Shown here piece by piece: positions 16,429-25,866 of a stretch of DNA of 57,705 bases; the first letter of the stretch is position 1; the number at the start of each line of letters is the position of its first letter. The stretch is from contig NZ_LMUU01000107.1 of the NCBI RefSeq assembly GCF_009765775.1, positions 101,127-158,831 on the forward strand, written 5' to 3'. The notes below the pieces were generated by a model that saw only the letters and a program-made list of their open reading frames with translations, was not told the origin of the DNA and searched no databases. Source of the stretch: Beijerinckia sp. L45 (GTDB lineage: Bacteria > Pseudomonadota > Alphaproteobacteria > Rhizobiales > Beijerinckiaceae). Both the position numbers and the translations under genes were made by a program.

Positions 16429-16588
16429 GCGTCTCCCTACAGCAGGACTGCTGTGAGCGACGGCTCCAAGGGCAAAACGTACGATCGGCCCGCGCTCAAA
16501 GACCGTGTGGCGGCCCTGCCCTAAAACGTGTGCCGTAGCGCGCGAAGAACAAGCACGGCATTCGAGGGATGCCGCTCCGTCAGGGCCT

Positions 16589-16837
16589 TCAATGGGACGC
16601 GTTTTGAACGATGGGCGCGGGTTCGGAGGAGGATGTCGCCGCCGGCGTCGCGCTCGGGCGCGGATTGTTCGGTGACCCGAGCGGCCCGACCTGCCCGTCG
16701 GCCATGGTGCGCCCGCTGTTGATCGCGTTCTGTGCCCCGCTGCCCCCAGCGCTGCCGCCGCCGCCAGCAGCCAGAGCCATGGTCGTTGCGCCGACGGCCA
16801 GCACCGCCATCATAAGGGGAAGACTCACAAGATCCAT
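16589..16837 (-). CDS. Small glycine-rich exported protein
   Basis: An 82-residue protein with a hydrophobic N-terminal segment (LMMAVLAVGATTMALAAG), probably a signal peptide, then a glycine/serine-rich low-complexity region and a proline/serine-rich tail. No family is recognised. It lies 12 bp downstream of another small exported protein on the same strand, so the two may be cotranscribed. Codon use is consistent with a real gene, but the low complexity leaves doubt. Confidence 0.5.
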   Translation of the reverse strand: MDLVSLPLMMAVLAVGATTMALAAGGGGSAGGSGAQNAINSGRTMADGQVGPLGSPNNPRPSATPAATSSSEPAPIVQNASH

Positions 16838-16849
16838 GGCGTGCTCCTG

Positions 16850-17155
16850 CTAATGGTCGGACAGACTGCGATCGACGCGATATTTGCGCTGGTTGATGCT
16901 GCGAACGAGATGCTGGTGGTGGTGATGTCCGACAATCGGGGCGTTGCCCTGGGCTGTCGCGCCGAGAATCTGCGGATAAGGATCGTCGGTGAGATGCTGC
17001 GGGCCGCCGAGGCGCTGCGGCTCGGGATCGAGCACCTGGGCGTTGCCGCCGACGGCGCCGGGATAGGGCGTCGCGATGAGCGACTGCCCCGCATATGCGG
17101 GAGCCGCGGCGGCCGCGATTGCCACGGCAAGCGAAAGTCTCACGATCGATTTCAT
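16850..17155 (-). CDS. Small exported protein with a histidine cluster
   Basis: A 101-residue protein with a clear signal peptide (MKSIVRLSLAVAIAAAAAPAYA, cleavage expected after AYA). The mature part is proline/glycine-rich, with the repeated theme YPGAVGGNAQVL / YPQILGATAQGNAP. It has a histidine cluster (HHHHQH) in the C-terminal quarter that could bind metal. Short YPQ/YPG repeat proteins of this sort are common in Rhizobiales and uncharacterised. Confidence 0.6.
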   Translation of the reverse strand: MKSIVRLSLAVAIAAAAAPAYAGQSLIATPYPGAVGGNAQVLDPEPQRLGGPQHLTDDPYPQILGATAQGNAPIVGHHHHQHLVRSINQRKYRVDRSLSDH

Positions 17156-17330
17156 GCCGTAAAAATCGTCGCCGAGGCGGAATGTTCCGTCGAGCGACGT
17201 CGCGTTTTCGTGTCTCGCGTTGACGTGATCCGCGCGACCTCCTAGCTATGAGGCATCACGCCTCCATCAGACCCTGACGCGCCCCCGGCTAGCCCTGGGC
17301 GAGGCTTGCGGACGGGCCAAAGGGATCATC

Positions 17331-18554
<1,224 letters not shown>

Positions 18555-18579
18555 CCCGCGCCGCCATGGTGCGATTTCG

Positions 18580-19200
18580 ATGAACAGCGTCATGAAAGCC
18601 TGGGCGGATCTGCCGCCCATCTTCGCCGACCGCCTCATGGCGCTGCTGACCGCGCCCGGCCGCATTGCCCAGGGTCTGCATCGCACCAACCAGCTGCTGC
18701 TCGACGCCGACGCTTTTTGCGAGCCGCACTGGCTGCGCCCGCTGCGCTGGGCGATCCTCTACCGCTATGCCGTGTTCGACCCGCTCGTCTCCGCGGCGGA
18801 GAATGCGATAGCCTCGGCCGAGCTGTGGGCCGAGCATTTTCCGGCGATCCACGACACCGTGCGCAACGTCAGCGGCGCCTGGGAGGACGAGGCGGCGGCC
18901 GCGCTGCTCGCCGACCCGTTCGCCCGGCCGGACGGGTTTTTGCCGTGGCAGCACGCGTTGCTGGACCTGGATCTGGGCTGGCTGGGGGCGGCGGCCGCGG
19001 TGTACGAGGCGCAGCGGTTGTTGATTGTGGCGGAGTTTGCCGCGGCGGGTGGCACGGATTGGGCTGCGGCGCGGCGGGGCTTTTTGCAGCGTGCGCTGGC
19101 GTGTCCGATTTTGTTCCAGAAGGTCCATGTAGACCGAGAAGCCGCAGCGCGATCGAACTTGAAAGGCGAACTCACGAGGATTGATAAACTAGAATCGTGA
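18580..19200 (+). CDS. Conserved hypothetical protein
   Basis: A 206-residue protein rich in alanine, tryptophan and leucine, with several amphipathic helices and no signal peptide. It begins MNSVMKAWADLPPIFADRLMAL and contains WLRPLRWAILYRYAVFDPLVSAAENA. I do not recognise the family. It starts 25 bp after carA on the same strand and may be cotranscribed. A composite palindromic repeat lies 20 bp after its stop. The last 25 residues (after FQKVHVDRE) look less constrained. Confidence 0.55.
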   Translation: MNSVMKAWADLPPIFADRLMALLTAPGRIAQGLHRTNQLLLDADAFCEPHWLRPLRWAILYRYAVFDPLVSAAENAIASAELWAEHFPAIHDTVRNVSGAWEDEAAAALLADPFARPDGFLPWQHALLDLDLGWLGAAAAVYEAQRLLIVAEFAAAGGTDWAAARRGFLQRALACPILFQKVHVDREAAARSNLKGELTRIDKLES

Positions 19201-19219
19201 TGAAGTGCCGCGACCAGCC

Positions 19220-19324
19220 CCTCTCCCCCTTGTGGGGAGAGGTTGGGAGTGGGGGTCGGCGTGTTCTTCAGCATCGAAGCAGAAGGTTAGCCCCCACCCC
19301 TAGCCCCCCGGAATGGGAAGAGGC
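19220..19324. repeat. Composite palindromic repeat, degenerate copy
   Basis: The left hairpin CCTCTCCCC (19220-19228) with GGGGAGAGG (19234-19242) and the following GGGAGTGGGGGTC match the element at 11752-11860. The right half (CCCCCACCCCTAGCC through GGGAAGAGGC) is recognisable but has lost its perfect stem. Confidence 0.75.
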
Positions 19325-19382
19325 TAGGGAATTCCAGCTTGAGTGGCGCATACGCTAATGGCGCACATCACTGCTTGCGACA

Positions 19383-19403
19383 TATGCGCTGACAGCGTAT
19401 TTG
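19383..19403. promoter_or_regulatory. Imperfect palindrome before brnT, possible autoregulatory operator
   Basis: ATATGCGCT-GAC-AGCGTATTT pairs at seven of nine positions and ends at the brnT start. A second ATACGCT lies about 35 bp upstream. Toxin-antitoxin promoters are commonly repressed by the complex through such palindromes. Confidence 0.4.
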
Positions 19404-19404
19404 T

Positions 19405-19680
19405 TTGCTCGTGGACTTCGACTTCGACCCCATCAAAAGCGACAGAATCCTTGCGGAACGCGGGTTCGATTTTGCTTACGCCACCCGGGTGTTCGAAGGG
19501 CGGGTCGTCAGCTTTATCGACGACCGCCGCGGGTACGGCGAAGTCCGCATGGTTGCGATTGGCGAGATCGATGGCAGGCTCTTCACGGTCGTCTACACCG
19601 ACCGGGAGGGCATTCGCCGCATTATCTCCGCCCATCGCGCAAGCCGACAGGAGAGCAGGACATGGCGACAGTCAGAATGA
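19405..19680 (+). CDS. brnT: BrnT-family toxin
   Basis: A small ribonuclease toxin of the BrnT family (RelE-like fold), 91 residues. The N-terminus has the family phrase FDFDPIKSDRILAERGFDF. The middle has ATRVFEGRVVSFIDDRRGYGEVR. The end has RLFTVVYTDREGIRRIISAHRASRQE, with the conserved IRIISAR-R-A-R-E-type motif. The start is a TTG at 19405 or, more likely to give a compact N-terminus, the GTG at 19411. The stop overlaps the downstream antitoxin start by 19 bases, so the pair is translationally linked. Confidence 0.85.
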   Translation: MLVDFDFDPIKSDRILAERGFDFAYATRVFEGRVVSFIDDRRGYGEVRMVAIGEIDGRLFTVVYTDREGIRRIISAHRASRQESRTWRQSE

Positions 19681-20036
19681 CGGCGAAGGAGGCTAAGGCA
19701 GCGGCGCGCACCAACCTCGCCAGGCTTGACGCCACGACGGAAGAGGACATCCGGAGCCAGATGACGGAAGACGGGATGGACGCCGACGAGCCGTTCGCGG
19801 GTATGCGCCCGGTCGTGTCGCCGGCAGAGGTCCGCAAGCGCGCGGGCATGTCCCAGGACACGTTCGCGAAAGCGCTCGGCATTCCGGCCGCCACGCTGAG
19901 AAATTGGGAACAAGGGCGGACCCAACCGGACCCGGTGGCGCTGTCGTTCTTCGCGCTCGTGGCCGACGACCCGGAGCGGGCGTTCAAGGTGCTGGCGCTG
20001 CCCCGGTCTCCGAGCAAAATGCGGATTCGCATCTGA
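19662..20036 (+). CDS. XRE-type helix-turn-helix antitoxin partner of BrnT
   Basis: A 124-residue DNA-binding protein. The C-terminal XRE domain spans about residues 48-105 and contains VRKRAGMSQDTFAKALGIPAATLRNWEQGRTQPDPVAL. The N-terminal part is charged and helical (MTAKEAKAAARTNLARLDATTEEDI) and presumably contacts the toxin. The classic BrnT partner, BrnA, is a ribbon-helix-helix protein, so this locus uses a different DNA-binding fold for the antitoxin. The gene overlaps brnT by 19 bases. Confidence 0.85.
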   Translation: MATVRMTAKEAKAAARTNLARLDATTEEDIRSQMTEDGMDADEPFAGMRPVVSPAEVRKRAGMSQDTFAKALGIPAATLRNWEQGRTQPDPVALSFFALVADDPERAFKVLALPRSPSKMRIRI

Positions 20037-20127
20037 TTCCGACGGCGCCTTGTGGGGTCGCGGGCAAAGACGGCGGCTGGTCTGCCGGGCCGGTGCTGCA
20101 ATCTCATGCGGAAGGACAGCGGGGGCC

Positions 20128-20262
20128 GTGACGCGTGACGCATCGTGACGCAAGAATGTCGGGAGTCGATCGCGAATCGTGGTTTTCGTGTCACACAAAA
20201 CGCGAGGCAGATGAGAGGACCCCCATCCCGTCCTTCCCCACAAGGGGACGAGGCCACGCATT
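20128..20262. other. Repeat debris between the BrnT locus and the M20 peptidase gene
   Basis: GTGACGC occurs three times (20128-20134, 20135-20141, 20145-20151). It is followed by a segment with CGCGAATCG and CACACAAAACGCG, and then a right-half fragment of the composite palindromic repeat (GACCCCCATCCC through CCTTCCCC-ACAA-GGGGA). No gene is seen between 20037 and 20277. Confidence 0.5.
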
Positions 20263-20277
20263 TGGGATGCGGGACGC

Positions 20278-21435
20278 CTAAGCCGGCAGCCCCTGCTCCA
20301 CCAGGCGGGCAAAAAACGCCGCGCCGTAGGGGATCGCCGCGTCGTTGAACGCATAGGCCGGATTATGCAGTGCGGCGGCATCGCCGATGCCGAGGTGAAT
20401 GTAGGCGCCCGGCACCTGGTCGAGCATGAAGGAAAAGTCCTCCGAGACCATCAGCGGCGGCTCGTTGCGCGCGATACGGGCCTCGCCGACGAGCGCGGCG
20501 GCCGCATCGGCCATCGCGGTGGTGTGGATCGGATCGTTGATCAGCGGCGCGAAGATCACCCGCCAATCCAGCTCCACGCTGGCACCGAGCCCCGCGGCGA
20601 CGCCCTCGGCGGTCCGGCGGAACAGGTCCTCCATCTTCGGCAGGGTCTGCGGCTGCAGCCCGCGCGCGGTGCCGCACAGCACCACCTCGGCCGGGATGAC
20701 GTTGTAGGAATTGCCGCCCACGATCTTGGTGATGCTGAGCACGGCGGGCTCGTGCGGCGACAGGCTGCGCGCCACGATCCCCTGAACGGCCGAGACGATC
20801 TGCGCCGCGACGACGATCGGATCGACGCCGGTTTCCGGCCGCCCGCCATGGGCGCCGACGCCCTTGACCGTCAGATCGAAGAAGGCGCCGCCGGCCATCG
20901 ACGGACCGGGATTGATGGCGAAGCGCCCGAGCTCCAGGCCCGGCTTGTTGTGCAGGCCATAGACGGCGTCGCAGGGGAAGCGGTCGAACAGCCCGTCGGC
21001 GAGCATCGCCAGCGCCCCGCCCGCGCCCTCCTCGCCGGGCTGAAAGATCAGCCGCGCCACGCCTTTGAAGCGCGGGTTGGCGGCAAGATATTTCGCCGTG
21101 CCGAGCAGCATGGTGGTGTGGCCGTCATGGCCGCAGGCATGCATCCGCCCCGGCGTCGTGCTGCGCCAGGGGACGTCGGCCGCCTCTTCGATCGGCAGGG
21201 CGTCCATGTCGGCGCGCAGGCCGATGACAGGGCCGTTGCCCGTGCCGCGGATCGTGCCGACGACGCCGTGGCCGCCGACGCCGGTCTCGACCTCGATGCC
21301 CCAGCCCTTCAGTTTTTCCGCCACCCGTGCCGCCGTACGCGGCACCTCGAGCCCGAGTTCAGGATGGGCGTGGAGGTCGTGGCGGATGGCGACGAGTTCG
21401 TCTTGGTAGGGAGCGAGAGCGTCGAGGGTGGACAT
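20278..21435 (-). CDS. M20-family amidohydrolase (hippurate hydrolase / aminoacylase type)
   Basis: A 385-residue cytoplasmic metallohydrolase cleaving N-acyl amino acids or similar amides. Metal-binding motifs are MHACGHDGHTTMLLG (with the ACGHDGH signature) and FQPGEEGAGG. GLRADMDALPIEE precedes them, as in HipO/AbgA-type enzymes. The C-terminus contains MVSEDFSFMLDQVPGAYIHLG, which contributes a metal ligand and the substrate-facing loop. Exact specificity cannot be read from sequence. Start ATG at 21435. Confidence 0.92.
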   Translation of the reverse strand: MSTLDALAPYQDELVAIRHDLHAHPELGLEVPRTAARVAEKLKGWGIEVETGVGGHGVVGTIRGTGNGPVIGLRADMDALPIEEAADVPWRSTTPGRMHACGHDGHTTMLLGTAKYLAANPRFKGVARLIFQPGEEGAGGALAMLADGLFDRFPCDAVYGLHNKPGLELGRFAINPGPSMAGGAFFDLTVKGVGAHGGRPETGVDPIVVAAQIVSAVQGIVARSLSPHEPAVLSITKIVGGNSYNVIPAEVVLCGTARGLQPQTLPKMEDLFRRTAEGVAAGLGASVELDWRVIFAPLINDPIHTTAMADAAAALVGEARIARNEPPLMVSEDFSFMLDQVPGAYIHLGIGDAAALHNPAYAFNDAAIPYGAAFFARLVEQGLPA

Positions 21436-21484
21436 GGGCGTCTCCTTTACGGGTCACAGTCTTTAGGCGGTCCGCAGCCAAACC

Positions 21485-21658
21485 CCTCTCCCCCTCAAAC
21501 GCGGGCCTGCCCGAGTTTGACTTTAAAATGACCAAGTCAGGCAAGCCCGACTTGGTGCGGGGAGAGGTTGGGAGTGGGGGTCATGGTGTTCTTCCAGTTG
21601 ATATGGAAGCACACCATGACCCCCATCCCTAGCCCTTCCCCGCAAGGGGGAAGGGGAC
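21485..21658. repeat. Composite palindromic repeat interrupted by a second repeat
   Basis: The left hairpin arms CCTCTCCCC (21485-21493) and GGGGAGAGG (21559-21567) normally enclose about five bases. Here a 60-bp palindromic insert separates them. The rest of the element (GGGAGTGGGGGTC, then GACCCCCATCCC and CCTTCCCC-GCAA-GGGGGAAGG) is intact. It separates the M20 peptidase gene from the amidase gene. Confidence 0.85.
21496..21555. repeat. Double-hairpin repeat nested in another repeat
   Basis: Hairpin one: CAAAC-g-CGGGC (21496-21506) with GCCCG-a-GTTTG (21509-21519). Hairpin two: CCAAGTC-a-GGC (21532-21542) with GCC-c-GACTTGG (21545-21555). Each has one central mismatch. The pair sits exactly in the loop of the left hairpin of the composite repeat. 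Confidence 0.8.
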
Positions 21659-21675
21659 GTACCGCGAAATCGTGT

Positions 21676-23130
21676 TCAGCGCGGCAGACGCTGTTTCGGC
21701 CGGCTCACGGCCTCGAACGCCGCGGCCAGCTTGAGCAGTTCGCGATCGCCCCCGGGGCGGCCGATGAGCTGCAGGCCGGACGGCAGGTTGTTGGCGCCGC
21801 CGAAGCCGGCAGGGACGCAGATGACCGGGCAGCCGGAAAGCGACCCCGGCACCATGATCTCGATCCAGCGATGATAGGTGTCCATCGGCGTGCCGGCGAT
21901 CGCATGCGGCCAATCGAGCTCCTGCGCGAACGGAAACACCTGGGCGCTCGGCAACGCCAGGGCATCGTAGCGCTCGAACAGCGCGAGAAAGCGCTGATAC
22001 AGCAGCGTCCGCGTCTCCGAGGCATCGTAAAGCGCTGTCGCGGTGAGACCGAGGCCGCCCTCGATCTCGAAAATCATCTCGGGCTTGAGAAGCCCGCGCT
22101 TCTCCGGATTTTCGTACGTCGTGCGGTAGCGGCCTGCCATCAGGCTGTGGCGCCACACCAGCCAGCATGCCCAGATCCGGTCCCAGGCCATGTCGAGGCT
22201 CGCCTCCTCGGCGACACAGCCCGCCTGTTGTAGCGAGCCGAGCGCCGACAGGCCGAGCTCCAGAATGCCGTCTTCGACCGGCACCGCGCCGCCGAAATTA
22301 CCGAGCCAGCCGATGCGCTGGCCCGCGACATCGCCTTCGAGCAGGGCGGCTGGCAGCGGCGGCTGCGCGATCGACAGCGGCGCTCGGGAGTCATAGCCGC
22401 TCATCACCGACAGCAGCAGGGAGAGATCGGCGACGGTGCGCGCCATCGGCCCGTCGGTGCCGAGTTGCTGCAGATAGCCTTCCGGCCCCGGGAGCGCCGG
22501 CACCCGTCCCTGCGAGGGACGCAGGCCGAACACGCCGTTCCAGCCCGCGGGATTGCGCAGCGAGCCGCCGAAATCGCTGCCGTCGGCGAGCGGCACCATG
22601 TGCAGCGCCAGCGCCGCCCCGGCTCCGCCGGAACTGCCGCCGGCGCTGAAGCGCTGGTCGTAGGCGTTTCGCGTGGTGCCGAAGACGGGATTGTAGGTGT
22701 GCGAGCCGAGCCCGAATTCCGGCACGTTGGTCTTGCCGATGAGGATCGCGCCCGCCGCGCGCAGGCGCTCGACGAACAAGGCGTCCGTATCGGGAACGTT
22801 GTCCTTGAACAGCGGCGAGCCCAGCGTGGTCCGAAGGCCCTTGGTTGCCGCCAGATCCTTCACCGTATGGGGGAAGCCATGCAGCGGCCCGCGCCAGTGC
22901 CCCCGCGCAAGATCCTCGTCGGCGGCATCGGCTTCGGCGAGCAGCACTGCGGGGTCGCGCAGCGAGACGATCGCGTTGACCTGGCCGTTCACCGCCTCGA
23001 TCCGGGCGAGATGCGCACTCATGACTTCGCGACAGGATACCGCCTTCGTCTTGATCGCGGCGGAGAGCGCGGTGGCATCGAGCGTGACGATATCGTCAAG
23101 CGGGATGGTATCGGGAGAAGTCGTGGTCAA
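21676..23130 (-). CDS. Amidase-signature family hydrolase
   Basis: A 484-residue hydrolase of the amidase signature family, which cleaves carboxamides. The Ser-cisSer-Lys triad is visible: K91 in HTVKDLAATKG, cis-Ser S166 in AGGSSGGAGAAL, and nucleophile S190 in GSDFGGSLRNPAGW. The family phrase ILIGKTNVPEFGLG is present between them. It is not GatA in any obvious sense: gatB/gatC are absent and the C-terminus differs. The substrate is unknown. Start ATG at 23130. Confidence 0.92.
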   Translation of the reverse strand: MTTTSPDTIPLDDIVTLDATALSAAIKTKAVSCREVMSAHLARIEAVNGQVNAIVSLRDPAVLLAEADAADEDLARGHWRGPLHGFPHTVKDLAATKGLRTTLGSPLFKDNVPDTDALFVERLRAAGAILIGKTNVPEFGLGSHTYNPVFGTTRNAYDQRFSAGGSSGGAGAALALHMVPLADGSDFGGSLRNPAGWNGVFGLRPSQGRVPALPGPEGYLQQLGTDGPMARTVADLSLLLSVMSGYDSRAPLSIAQPPLPAALLEGDVAGQRIGWLGNFGGAVPVEDGILELGLSALGSLQQAGCVAEEASLDMAWDRIWACWLVWRHSLMAGRYRTTYENPEKRGLLKPEMIFEIEGGLGLTATALYDASETRTLLYQRFLALFERYDALALPSAQVFPFAQELDWPHAIAGTPMDTYHRWIEIMVPGSLSGCPVICVPAGFGGANNLPSGLQLIGRPGGDRELLKLAAAFEAVSRPKQRLPR

Positions 23131-23409
23131 AACGATCTGCCTTTCCGGCGTTGGACGCGCTTCAATCCTGCCGATCGGGTTGGGTGTCCAGGAGAATGTG
23201 AACGCAATCGTGCCGAAGAGCCGGTGCCGAGAACAAGGGCCTCGGTCTCTCGGGCGTCTCGACGCCTTGGCTGCACGAGCCTACGAGTCTTTCTGGTCGC
23301 TCACATTCTCGTCAACAAGGTGGGCGGATCGGCGGCCCCGTATTTGCCAGTACGATCAAAGCATGATCGATTTGCGTGTCGATCTGGTTTCAAACGGAAT
23401 TACCCGCCC

Positions 23410-23598
23410 ATGTCTCTGAAGTGGCTCGCGTTGATCCCCTGGATCGTTCTGTTGGTCGGCATGCCGTTCCTCAATCAGGTCGAGCCCCTCGTGCTCGGCC
23501 TCCCGCTGCCGCTCGCCTTCTCCGTCGGCTGTATTCTGCTGACGGCGGCGACCTTGGCCCTGATCTACAAACTCGATCCGGCGAACCGCGCACCATGA
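23410..23598 (+). CDS. DUF3311 small membrane subunit
   Basis: A 62-residue protein with two hydrophobic helices (ALIPWIVLLVGMPFLN and LPLAFSVGCILLTAATLALIYKL). DUF3311 genes regularly precede sodium:solute symporter genes, as here, and are thought to act with them. Its TGA overlaps the ATG of the symporter by four bases (ATGA), indicating translational coupling. Confidence 0.88.
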   Translation: MSLKWLALIPWIVLLVGMPFLNQVEPLVLGLPLPLAFSVGCILLTAATLALIYKLDPANRAP

Positions 23599-25064
23599 AC
23601 ATCGCAACCTTCATCATCGCCATCACCATGGTCTTCGCCCTCGTGATGGGGCTGCGCGCCGGACGCGGCCGCAAGATCGGCCTCGAAGGCTGGAGCGTCG
23701 GCGGCCGCAACTTCGGTCCGATCCTCGTTTTCATCCTGATGGCGGGCGAGATTTACACGACCTTCACCTTTCTCGGCGCCTCCGGCTATGCCTACGGCAA
23801 GGGGGCGCCGGCGTACTACACGCTGGTCTACCTCACGTTCACTTATCTGCTGGCCTATTGGATGCTTCCGGCAATCTGGCGCTATGCGCGGTCGGAAGGC
23901 ATCCTGTCGCAGGCCGGCTTTTTCGCCCGCAAATACGACAGCCCCGCGCTGGGGCTGCTGGTCACCTGCGTCGGCATCCTCGCCCTCATTCCCTATCTCG
24001 TCCTTCAGCTCAAAGGCCTCGGGATTATCGTCTCGACCGCGAGCTACGGGACGCTGTCGCCGGTCCTCGGCGCCACGCTCGGCGCGATCGTGATGTCGCT
24101 CTACGTGTTCGTTTCCGGGATCCACGGGCCGGCCTCGATCGCCATCGTCAAGGACGTCCTCATCCTCGCGATCGTGATTTTCCTCGGCCTCTATCTGCCG
24201 TTTCATCTGTACGGCGGCGTCGGACCGATGTTTCACGCAATCGACGTGGCCCACCCCGGCTTTCTGATCTTCCCGGCCAAGGGGCAAAGCGTCTCCTGGT
24301 TCGAGTCGACGGTGCTGCTGACGGCCTGCGGCTTCTTCATGTGGCCGCATAGTTTCGGCTCCATCTACACGGCGCGCGACGAGCGTTCGCTGCGCCGTAA
24401 CGCCGTGGTGTCGCCGCTCTACGGCCTGATGCTGTTGTTCGTGCTGTTCGTCGGGTTCGCGGCCCTCATGCGGGTGCCGGGCCTGACCGGCAAGGACATC
24501 GACCTGGCCCTGTTCAAAATCGCGCTTGCCGAGCTGCCGCCTGTCGTCATCGGGATCATCGGGGCCGCCGGCGTGCTGACGGCGCTTGTGCCGGGATCGA
24601 TGATGCTGATGGCGGCGTCCACGACGCTCGCCAAGGACATCTATCCCCTCGCCCGCCGCAAGACCGACGAGCGTGAAACGGCCATCGCCGCCAAGGTCTT
24701 CGTGCCGATCGTCGCTGCCGTGGCGTTGTATTTCACGCTGAACGGTGGCGACACGATCGTCGCGTTGCTCCTCATGGGCTACTCGCTGGTGACGCAGCTG
24801 CTGCCGTCCTTGCTCGTCAGCCTGGGGAGCCGTCGCGTCTTTTCGGCGGAAGGTGCCTTCGCCGGCATTTGCGCCGGCGTCGCGGTCGTGATGTTCACCA
24901 CCATCACCAAGACCAGCCTCGCTACTGTGGCGCCGGGCCTGCCGCAATGGATCCTGGACCTCAACATCGGCATCGTGGCGCTGGCCCTCAACGTAGCGGC
25001 GGCGCTGGCGGTGACGGCGGCGGTCCGCGCGATGCAAACGAGGCGGGTGGCGAGCGTGGCGTAG
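23595..25064 (+). CDS. Sodium:solute symporter family transporter
   Basis: A 489-residue inner-membrane protein with about 13 hydrophobic helices and the SSS-family pattern. Motifs include GRKIGLEGWSVGGRNFG after helix 1, MAGEIYTTFTFLGASGYAYGKG in helix 2 and the following loop, and MWPHSFGSIYTARDE midway. The latter two recall the acetate/proline/pantothenate branch of the family. The substrate is not predictable. It is coupled to the DUF3311 gene. Convergent flavin reductase follows after 7 bp. Confidence 0.9.
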   Translation: MNIATFIIAITMVFALVMGLRAGRGRKIGLEGWSVGGRNFGPILVFILMAGEIYTTFTFLGASGYAYGKGAPAYYTLVYLTFTYLLAYWMLPAIWRYARSEGILSQAGFFARKYDSPALGLLVTCVGILALIPYLVLQLKGLGIIVSTASYGTLSPVLGATLGAIVMSLYVFVSGIHGPASIAIVKDVLILAIVIFLGLYLPFHLYGGVGPMFHAIDVAHPGFLIFPAKGQSVSWFESTVLLTACGFFMWPHSFGSIYTARDERSLRRNAVVSPLYGLMLLFVLFVGFAALMRVPGLTGKDIDLALFKIALAELPPVVIGIIGAAGVLTALVPGSMMLMAASTTLAKDIYPLARRKTDERETAIAAKVFVPIVAAVALYFTLNGGDTIVALLLMGYSLVTQLLPSLLVSLGSRRVFSAEGAFAGICAGVAVVMFTTITKTSLATVAPGLPQWILDLNIGIVALALNVAAALAVTAAVRAMQTRRVASVA

Positions 25065-25071
25065 CGAAGGA

Positions 25072-25632
25072 CTACAGCATCTCCGACTTGGACTTGCCGC
25101 GTCGGCTGATGATCTTGCCCGAGACCATGAACACGCCATCGCCGGTGTAGTGCAGGGTCTCGGGATGTTTCGGTACCGGTGCGACATGCGCCTTCACCAC
25201 CTCGAAGATGAAGAAATTGTACTTGTCGATCAGAGCGCCATCGTGCAGGCGGCACTCGAAGTTGGCATGACACTCGCGGATCAGCGGCGCCGCGATCCGG
25301 TCTGCCGGCGCGGCCGTGAGCCCGAAACGGCCGAACTTGTCGACCGAGTCCCCGGAAGTATTTCCGATTTCCACGACCGCGTCGACAAGCGCCGCGGTCG
25401 GCAAATTGATCACGCATTCTCCGCTCGCACGGATCATCGCGAAGCTGTGGCTGCCGCTGGCGATGACGCAGCCGATGAGTGACGGCGCGAATTCCATCAC
25501 GGTGTGCCAGCCCATCGTCATGATGTTTCGCGCGCCTTGCGACGCCGAGGAGACCAGCACAATGGGTCCCGGTTCGAGATAGCGCCGCACCTGCGCCACC
25601 GGCAGGTCGATTTTCTCGTGATTATTTTTCAT
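25072..25632 (-). CDS. Flavin reductase-like FMN-binding protein
   Basis: A 186-residue protein of the flavin reductase/DIM6-NTAB family (split-barrel FMN binder). Motifs are GPIVLVSSASQGARNIMTMGWHTVMEF, IASGSHSFAMIRASGECVINLP and an acidic stretch (HDGALIDKYNFFIFEVVKAHVA) before the C-terminus. Members supply reduced flavin to monooxygenases or act as reductases themselves. The LLM monooxygenase at 40144-41472 is far away, so a link is only possible. The ATG read from 25632 is preferred to one five codons upstream. Confidence 0.85.
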   Translation of the reverse strand: MKNNHEKIDLPVAQVRRYLEPGPIVLVSSASQGARNIMTMGWHTVMEFAPSLIGCVIASGSHSFAMIRASGECVINLPTAALVDAVVEIGNTSGDSVDKFGRFGLTAAPADRIAAPLIRECHANFECRLHDGALIDKYNFFIFEVVKAHVAPVPKHPETLHYTGDGVFMVSGKIISRRGKSKSEML

Positions 25633-25866
25633 CCCGCTTCCATGCAAGGTGTTCGCGCAACAGACGCGCGTGCGCTGGCACTACAGCAATAACAAAGCAA
25701 TAATGCTGGAAACAGCCAATAAGGCCTATACATAGATGTTATAGACATTAATATAGAGCAATGAGCGTATGAATTACCTCTTTTCGGAGACACTTCCTTA
25801 GCATCAGATAAACGATCCTTGGTTAAACCCGACACCTCGGCATAATCCAGCTCGTGAAAGACGGGA

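Noticed and set aside
17162-17186. GGAAC on the minus strand before the histidine-cluster gene as an EcfG promoter
   Set aside because: The -10 at the right distance reads GATT instead of CGTT and lies only a few bases before the start codon.
20128-20151. Triple GTGACGC as a CRISPR-like or iteron array
   Set aside because: Only three 7-bp units with 0 and 3 bp spacing, in a stretch of repeat debris; too short for an origin or array.
23565-25187. Open frame of 540 codons on the minus strand opposite the SSS symporter
   Set aside because: It is an antisense shadow: the composition is Arg/Asp/His-rich with no domain, while the plus strand encodes a clear transporter.
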